A stretch of 64,000 bases of DNA from Codonopsis lanceolata. Lineage: Eukaryota; Streptophyta; Magnoliopsida; Asterales; Campanulaceae. The stretch is taken from positions 53,754,099 to 53,818,098 of the forward strand of contig CM028381.1 of NCBI GenBank assembly GCA_013146195.2, in the 5' to 3' direction. A program made the position numbers and the translations under genes. The notes under the pieces were generated by a model that did no database searches, had not been told where the DNA came from, and saw only the letters and a program-made list of their open reading frames with translations. Shown piece after piece: positions 57,501 to 64,000 of this stretch. The first letter of the stretch is position 1, and every line of letters begins with the position of its first letter.

Positions 57501-58042
57501 TCCTCTTTTGGTCCGACGTTGTAGTTGAAGAGGTGGTTTAGATGTCCTCTTCCTCCCTTTTATATTTTGCAAGGACGATGGGTTAAAGCAAGTCAATTAG
57601 ACTATGCTTGGGTATTTGTATAAGAACTTGAACTTGTTACTTTTATTACCTACTAGTAGTTTTAACACTTATAGTACTTGTAACCCCTTTAATGCCGGCA
57701 TTGTGTAAGCCGAGCTTTGGTTATCATGTTTAGTAGTTTACTACGTATAAGTCTTCCGCTGAGCATCCTATTAGCTCTTATTTAATTCTTGTCCATAAAC
57801 TGTTAGCTTGGGTTCCGACATGTAGTATCGCCGATGACTTGGATTAATTGTTTAACTGTTATATCAGGTTTGAAAAGTTTTAAAAATTCCGGCCTTTTGG
57901 TGCCGAGGCGTGTTACGTCTCCAATGTTGCGTCACGTCGATTTCTTAAAATGAGTCCTTGCATGTTTATGTGTTTACTTGTTTCCCCCTATTTGGGCGGT
58001 CCGACCCTCGGTTCCACCTCGGGCCCGGGTCGGGTCGCCACA
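54517..58042 (+). repeat. 3' LTR of the gypsy element
   Basis: It starts TGTGAGAACCC and ends GGGTCGCCACA, 3526 bp; nearly identical to the 5' LTR by eye, with scattered single-base differences and three small indels (near 55040, 55760 and 56650). TATAAAA lies at 55834-55840 and the 18-bp palindrome at 57096-57113. Confidence 0.92.
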
Positions 58043-59071
58043 ATACTTGGTTGAACCTTTGGGAACAATTGATACTCCTTCCTAAGGTGGGCCTATTATT
58101 AAAGTTCCTTAAAACTCTTTATTTTTCCTTTGTGAGATATGACTTTTCATACCTACTTTACTCTTCAATTTACAAAGTTAAGTTATCTACTTTGAGCATT
58201 AATATCTCATTCACACGTTATAGGTTTTGAGATAATAAACTATATCAACTTAATCTACTGGAAACATAAATTTCATATTTACAACTTAGTTTCATTTTTT
58301 AATTAGTATATGAAACCCAATTGGAAACTTGGTCAATCATTGGTCAACACCATTGTTACAATAACCAATTTACAACAATAACTAGGGATTTACTTTTGTT
58401 TTTTGTTAGTTTTTGAATAAGAGCTATGGATGATTAAGTGCGAATAGTCGAGCCACCTAATGCCCAACTTTGCTCAAATACTAATCTTGAATTGGCTAAA
58501 AACTTTTTAAGTTTTGGAAATTTCTTCTAGTATATATATATCCTAGTAATGAGAACACATATATGTTGTCTATTCATTATGGAACATGTTTTCCTGTCGC
58601 CAAGGGTCAGCTCCGAGTTAACATTAACAATAGGTGCCAGGCAAAACTATTTAAACTCCATATGAACTAGACCCAAATCCTCGTTCAAGCTCCCAAAAAC
58701 TTACGAAAGACCGTATTACGGGTATTAATTTTCTGTGAGACATATCCCCCAGACTCAACCCATTGTGTAATGGTGGGCTGAGTTGCAGGAGAGTGGAGCT
58801 TCATCTTACAATTAAGATCTGTCAAACAGCCTTAAAAGAGACTTAATGTTCATGCCAAATATTCTAGCTAAAGTTTAATTAGGCATCGTAATCAAACCCA
58901 ACCTTGTTCGTTGGCAAGGAATTGAAGTAATATCTCCTATTTTGTCCTGGCGTTTTTTTCTCAAAAAAATCTCTAATTATCTCCATGCATGTGACATGTT
59001 GTGGAAAACAAAGATGAAAGAGATAGAGAGGGAGAGAGAGAGGAAGGGGTGGTGAATTTTCTTGGATATAT

Positions 59072-59107
<36 letters not shown>

Positions 59108-59260
59108 GAACACACACACACACACATATACTACGACTAGTTCGTAAATAATTTTTAATTATCGTATATATGAGATAATTCATATTTGAGATTATATAGT
59201 AGTAATTTGCAAATACCGTTCTATTGCAATAAAATGTTAGTAAATACCTAGAATCATGAG

Positions 59261-59332
59261 GTGGCTGTAGTTTAGTGGTGAGAATTCCATGTTGTGGCCG
59301 TGGAGACCTGGGCTCGAATCCCAACAGCCACA
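59261..59332 (+). tRNA. tRNA-His (GTG), unit 4, one stem mismatch
   Basis: It differs from the intact copies by C-to-T in the anticodon stem (CCATG/CGTGG, a tolerated T:G pair) and G-to-A at the end of the T-stem (CTGGG/CCCAA, a C:A mismatch). The acceptor and anticodon GTG are intact and the terminator T-run is present. Possibly still functional. Confidence 0.85.
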
Positions 59333-59567
59333 AACTATTTTATTTTTCCATTCCGAAAATTTTAATTTAAATTCTAAAGACTTATTAGCCACCGTAATCA
59401 AATCCAACCTAGCTCATTGGCAAGGAACTAAGATCTCCTAAGTTGTCCTTTTTTTTTCTCAAAAGAATTTCTAATTATCTCAATGCATGCGACATGTTGT
59501 AGATAATAAAGATAAGAGAGAGAGAGAGAGAGATGAAGGGGTGTAGATATTTTGTGGATATATATAC

Positions 59568-60259
59568 CAGGGCCGGCCCTAAGCATAGGCTCACTAGGCA
59601 GCCGCCTAGGGCCCCTGATTTTTTACACCAAAAAAGGGCCCCCTAATCTCACTTTCTACTTAATAAATAAATAATAATTTGATATGGATGATTATCTTGT
59701 TAATTAATCAATAGTTTAAGTTTTTAGATTTTGTTTACTCTCCCTGTTCCAAAATTATTATCATGTTTTCCTTTTTTGAATGTCCCAATTTTTTGTCTAG
59801 TTTAAAAGTTTTTTTTAGGAAAACACTTTTATCGTTCGATTTTTAATTGTTCCTCCTACTTTAATTATGAGTCACATGAATATGGATTTTAAAGAAAACT
59901 ACACATCATATCAATATTAATAATGAAGTCAATTGTTTTTCATTAATCCATGTGTCGGATCAAACAAAACAATTTTGAGACGGGGGGGGGAGTATTTTTT
60001 ATTGTGAATAATTTTGTGTTTAAATATTTATTAGTTAGTGTGTCTATGAAAGTGTATTTTTTATTGATTTCTTTTTTTAAAATGCTTAACGTTTTGTTAG
60101 CTTTTAAAATAAATTAAAAACATGGATATGAAAAAAAAACAAAATAAAAAACAATTGATATGATTTCGAACCAAAGCTTTTAATATTTTAACATGTGTAT
60201 GATTGGGGCCCCATTTATTGAATTTGCCTAGGACCATCAAAATCTCAGGGTCGGCACTG
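59568..60259. mobile_element. Non-autonomous hAT element, 692 bp
   Basis: Ends are CAGGGCCGGCCCTAAG and (complement) CAGTGCCGACCCTGAG, imperfect inverted repeats of the hAT type, flanked by a perfect 8-bp duplication ATATATAC (59560-59567, 60260-60267). The empty site is present in all other units. The interior is T-rich with a G run at 59984-59991 and no transposase. Confidence 0.9.
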
Positions 60260-60435
60260 ATATATACACACACAACTAGACACACACATCTACATACACA
60301 CAAACTACATCTAGTTTGTAAGTAATTTGCAAATATGGTATTTATGGGATATTTCAATTTTGAGAATATATAGCTATAATTTGAAAAATACAGTACTATT
60401 GTAATAAATTGTTTGTAAATATATAGCTTCAAGAG

Positions 60436-60507
60436 GAGGTTGTAGTTTAGTGGTGAGTATTCTATGTCGTTGCTATTGAGACTAGTGCTCGAGTCCCAGC
60501 AACGATA
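60436..60507 (+). pseudogene. tRNA-His-derived pseudogene, unit 4
   Basis: Loop TCGTTGC; the 3' anticodon stem is further changed (TATTG). Same decay as other units. Confidence 0.85.
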
Positions 60508-61547
60508 TATGCACACACACACACACTACTTGGTTGAACCTTTGGGAACAATTGATACTCCTTCCTAAGGTGGGCCTATTATTAAAGTTCCTTAAAACTC
60601 TTTATTTTTCCTTTGTGAGATATGACTTTTCATACCTACTTTACTCTTCAATTTACAAAGTTAAGTTATCTACTTTGAGCATTAATATCTCATTCACACG
60701 TTATAGGTTTTGAGATAATAAATATATCAACTTAATCTACTCGAAACATAAATTTCATATTTGCAACTTAGTTTCATTTTTTAATTAGTATATGAAACCC
60801 AGTTGGAAACTTGGTCAAACATTGGTCAACACCATTGTTACAATAACCAATTTACAACAATAACTAGGGATTTACTTTTGTTTTTTGTTAGTTTTTGAAT
60901 AAGAGCTATGGATGATTAAGTTCGAATGGTCGAGCCACCTAATGCCCAACTTTGCTCAAATACTAATCTTGAATTGGCTAAAAACTTTTTAAGTTTTGGA
61001 AATTTCTTCCAGTATATATATATCCTAGTAATGAGAACACATATATGTTGTCTATTCATTATGGAACATGCTTTCCTGTCGCCAAGGGTCAGCTCCGAGT
61101 TAACATTAACAGTAGGTGCCAGGCAAAACTATTTAAACTCCATATGAACTAGACCCAAATCCTCGTTCAAGCTCCCAAAAACTTACGAAAGACCGTATTT
61201 CGGGTATTAATTTTCTGTGAGACATATCCCCCAGAGTCAACCCATTGTGTAATGGTGGGCTAAGTTGCAGGAGAGAGGAGCTTCATCTTACGATTAAGAT
61301 CTGTCAAACAGCCTTCAAAGAGACTTAATGTTCATGCCAAATCATCTTGCTAAAGTTTAATTAGGCATCGTAATCAAACCCAACCTAGCTCGTTGGCAAG
61401 GAATTGAAGTAATATCTCCTATTTTGTCCTGGCGTTATTTTCTCAAAAAAATCTCTAATTATCTCCATGCATGTGACATGTTGTGGAAAACAAAGATGGA
61501 AGAGATAGAGAGGGAGAGAGAGAGGAAGGGGTGGTGAATTTTCTTTG

Positions 61548-61592
<45 letters not shown>

Positions 61593-61740
61593 AACACACA
61601 CACACATATACTACGACTAGTTCGTAAATAATTTTTAAATATCGTATATATGAGAGAATTCATATTTGAAATTATATAGTAGTAATTTGCAAATAATGTT
61701 CTATTGCAATAAAATTTTAGTAAATACCTAGAATCATGAG

Positions 61741-61812
61741 GTGGCTGTAGTTTAGTGGTGAGAATTCCACGTTGTGGCCGTGGAGACCCGGGCTCGAATC
61801 CCAGCAGCCACA
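61741..61812 (+). tRNA. tRNA-His (GTG), unit 5, one stem change
   Basis: A single T-to-C change in the T-stem (CCGGG/CCCAG, one C:A mismatch) relative to the intact copies. Acceptor, D-arm, anticodon arm and terminator are unchanged. Confidence 0.88.
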
Positions 61813-61989
61813 AACTATTTTATTTTTCCATTCCGAAAATTTTATTTTAAATTCTAAAGACTTATTAGCCACCGTAATCAAATCCAACCTAGCTCATTGG
61901 CAAGGAAGTAAGATCTCCTAAGTTGTCCTTTTTTTTCTCAAAAGAATCTCTAATTATCTCAATGCATGCGACATGTTGTAGATAATAAA

Positions 61990-62027
<38 letters not shown>

Positions 62028-62226
62028 AGGGGTGTAGATATTTTGTGGATATATATACACACACAACTAGACACACACATCTACATACACACAAACTACG
62101 TCTAGTTTGTAAGTAATTTGCAAATATGGTATTTATGGGATATTTCAATTTTGAGAATATATAGCTATAATTTGAAAAATACAGTACTATTGTAATAAAT
62201 TGTTTGTAAATATATAGCTTCAAGAG

Positions 62227-62298
62227 GAGGTTGTAGTTTAGTGGTGAGTATTCTATGTTGTTGCTGTTGAGACTAGTGCTCGAGTCCCAGCAACGATA
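62227..62298 (+). pseudogene. tRNA-His-derived pseudogene, unit 5
   Basis: Unlike the other derived copies, the loop reads TTGTTGC, with U at position 33 and GTT at the anticodon. Acceptor and T-stem damage persists, so it is still judged non-functional. Confidence 0.82.
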
Positions 62299-62710
62299 TA
62301 TGCACACCCACAGACTACTTGGTTGAACCTTTGGGAACAATTGATACTCCTTCCTAAGGTGGGCCTATTATTAAAGTTCCTAAAAACTCTTTATTTTTCC
62401 TTTGTGAGATATGACTTTTCATACCTACTTTACTCTTCAATTTACAAAGTTAAGTTATCTACTTTGAGCATTAATATCTCATTCACACGTTATAGGTTTT
62501 GAGATAATAAATATATCAACTTAATCTACTCGAAACATAAATTTCATATTTGCAACTTAGTTTCATTTTTTAGTATATGAAACCCAATTGGAAACTTGGT
62601 CAAACATTGGTCAACACCATTGTTACAATAACCAATTTACAACAATAACTAGGGATTTACTTTTGTTTTTTGTTAGTTTTTGAATAAGAGCTATGGATGA
62701 TTAAGTTCGA

Positions 62711-63334
62711 ATGGTCGAGCCACCTAATGCCCAACTTTGCTCAAATACTAATCTTGAATTGGCTAAAAACTATTTAAGTTTTGGAAATTTCTTCCAGTAT
62801 ATATATATCCTAGTAATGAGAACACATATATGTTGTCTATTCATTATGGAACATGCTTTCCTGTCGCCAAGGGTCAGCTCCGAGTTAACATTAACAGTAG
62901 GTGCCAGGCAAAACAATTTAAACTCCATATGAACTAGACCCAAATCCTCGTTCAAGCTCCCAAAAACTTACGGAAGACCGTATTACGGGTATTAATTTTT
63001 TGTGAGACATATCCTCCAGACTCAATCCATTGTGTAATGTTGGGCTGAGCTGGAAGAGAGTGGAGCTTCGTCTTGCGGATTAAGATCTGTAAAAAAACAT
63101 TTAAAGAGACTTAATGTTCATGCAAAATCATCTTGCTAAAGTTTAATTAGGCATCGTAATCAAACCCAACCTAGCTCGTTGGCAAGGAATTGAAGTAATA
63201 TCTCCTACTTTATCCTGGTGTTTTTTTCTCAACAAAATCTCTAATTATCTCCATGCATGTGACATGTTGTGGAAAACAAAGATGGAAGAAATAGAGAGGG
63301 AGAGAGAGAGAGGAAGGGGTGGTGAATTTTCTTG

Positions 63335-63386
<52 letters not shown>

Positions 63387-63399
63387 TGAAAACACACAA

Positions 63400-63436
<37 letters not shown>

Positions 63437-64000
63437 AAAACACACAAACACATATACTACGACTAGTTCGTAAATAATTTTTAAATATCGTATATATGAG
63501 ATAATTCATATTTGAGCTTATATAGTAGTAATTTGCAAATACTGTTCTATTTCAATAAAATGTTAGTAAATACCTAGAATCATGAGGTGGTTGTAGTTTA
63601 GTGGTGAGATTTCCACGTTGTGGCCGTGGAGACCTGGGCTCGAATCCTAGAAGCCACAAACTGTTTTATTTTTCCATTCCGAAAATTTTATTTTAAATTC
63701 TAAAGACTTATTAGCCACCGTAATCAAATCCAACCTAGCTCATTGTCAAGGAAGTAAGATCTCCTAAGTTGTCCTTTTTTATCTCAAAAGAATCTCTAAT
63801 TATCTCAATGCATGCGACATGTTGTAGATAATAAAGATGAAAGAGAGAGAGAGATGAAGGGGTGTAGATATTTTGTGGATATATACACACACACAACTAC
63901 ACACACACATCTACAAACACACAAACTACGTCTAGTTTGTAAGTAATTTGCACGTCTAATTTGTAAGTAATTTGCAAATATGGTATTTACGGGATATTTC
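62711..64000 (+). repeat. Array unit 6 (runs off the window)
   Basis: It holds an expanded CA/TA microsatellite with an internal duplication (63340-63450) and a short local duplication near 63940-63975 (GTCTAGTTTGTAAGTAATTT). The window ends inside the second tRNA-bearing segment, before its tRNA-like part. Confidence 0.9.
63587..63658 (+). tRNA. tRNA-His (GTG), unit 6, weakened acceptor
   Basis: Acceptor GTGGTTG against AAGCCAC gives one T:G pair and a G:A mismatch at position 7. The T-stem CTGGG/CCTAG has one G:T. A D-arm base differs (GAGAT for GAGAA). Anticodon arm is intact with GTG. Doubtful function. Confidence 0.7.

Larger units (their letters stand above)
44280..58042 (+). mobile_element. 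Ty3/gypsy retrotransposon with 3.5-kb LTRs
   Basis: Two LTRs of 3472 and 3526 bp frame a 6.8-kb interior with iMet primer site and polypurine tract. The target duplication is CTACT/ATACT (44275-44279 and 58043-58047, one mismatch). The uninterrupted site is seen in the other array units. The interior holds decayed RT and integrase but no recognisable gag or protease, and includes a nested solo LTR. Integrase order and LTR style suggest a chromovirus of the Tekay/Del type (inference). Confidence 0.92.
42890..58443 (+). repeat. Array unit 3 (split by 13.8-kb gypsy element)
   Basis: Unit sequence runs 42890-44279 and resumes at 58048. Subtracting the element and its 5-bp duplication leaves 1786 bp. 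The tRNA-His in this unit is intact. Confidence 0.93.
58444..60925 (+). repeat. Array unit 4 (hAT element inside)
   Basis: 2482 bp, or 1782 bp after removing the 692-bp hAT element and 8-bp duplication. The first codon of the small conserved frame found in other units is changed (ATA for ATG) at its start. Confidence 0.93.
60926..62710 (+). repeat. Array unit 5 (1785 bp, uninterrupted)
   Basis: A complete unit with both tRNA-like segments and no insertion. Confidence 0.93.
35011..64000 (+). repeat. Tandem array of 1.78-kb tRNA-His units
   Basis: At least six head-to-tail units, continuing past the window end. Using GTCGAGCCACC as phase, units begin at 41107, 42890, 58444, 60926 and 62711, plus a first unit cut at 35011. 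Once the inserted elements and target duplications are subtracted, unit lengths are about 1797, 1783, 1786, 1782 and 1785 bp. Within each unit the order is a conserved 0.4-kb lead (TCCTGTCGCCAAGGGTCAGC), a tRNA-His segment, a second tRNA-like segment, and a closing part (ACTTGGTTGAACCTTTGGG to TCAATTTACAAAGTTAAG). Units differ mostly by point changes and microsatellite length. Confidence 0.95.

Overview
The window is nuclear DNA of a flowering plant, probably a eudicot. It is AT-rich, dense in microsatellites and built mostly of layered retrotransposons. Plant marks include iMet primer sites (TGGTATCAGAGC), Ty1/copia and Ty3/gypsy polyproteins, an F-box/LRR gene, hAT, Helitron and Mutator-like ends, and nuclear tRNA-His genes whose 3' end is a bare A. 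The species cannot be named from the sequence. A 100-N assembly gap lies at 8887-8986.

Positions 1-35010 are a retrotransposon graveyard. Reading left to right: short hairpin repeats; a minus-strand copia element (about 1430-5322) that has lost its 3' end; a possible two-exon gene fragment (5557-6342); LTR scraps; a LINE ORF1 remnant; the gap; an F-box/LRR gene (9620-10927) cut off by a gypsy LTR; a TGTAGACACC-type LTR (12226-14029) holding a tRNA-derived SINE-like segment; and copia and LTR fragments. A block of about 3.6 kb (TGTAGACACC-type LTR fused to copia reverse transcriptase and RNase H) occurs twice, at about 16330-19848 and 26160-29797. Between the copies lie a tandem unknown repeat and one or two Mutator-like elements. 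A SIRE-like copia on the minus strand (30487-35010) ends the region.

Positions 35011-64000 are the most striking part: a head-to-tail array of a 1.78-1.80 kb unit, at least six units, running off the window. Each unit carries one tRNA-His(GTG) gene and one decayed tRNA-His-derived copy whose anticodon position reads GTT. The two tRNA-bearing segments inside a unit are themselves an older duplication. Several mobile elements sit in different units, and neighbouring units supply the empty site for each: a 4308-bp Helitron (36529-40836), a 13763-bp gypsy element with about 3.5-kb LTRs (44280-58042, itself carrying a nested solo LTR), and a 692-bp hAT element (59568-60259). The SIRE copia forms the left edge. 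Removing these insertions restores a regular period of 1782-1797 bp.

The only plausible protein-coding host gene is the F-box/LRR gene, whose C-terminus is supplied by a transposon. The only clearly functional-looking genes are the tRNA-His copies; three keep perfect or near-perfect cloverleaf pairing. No retrotransposon open reading frame here is intact.
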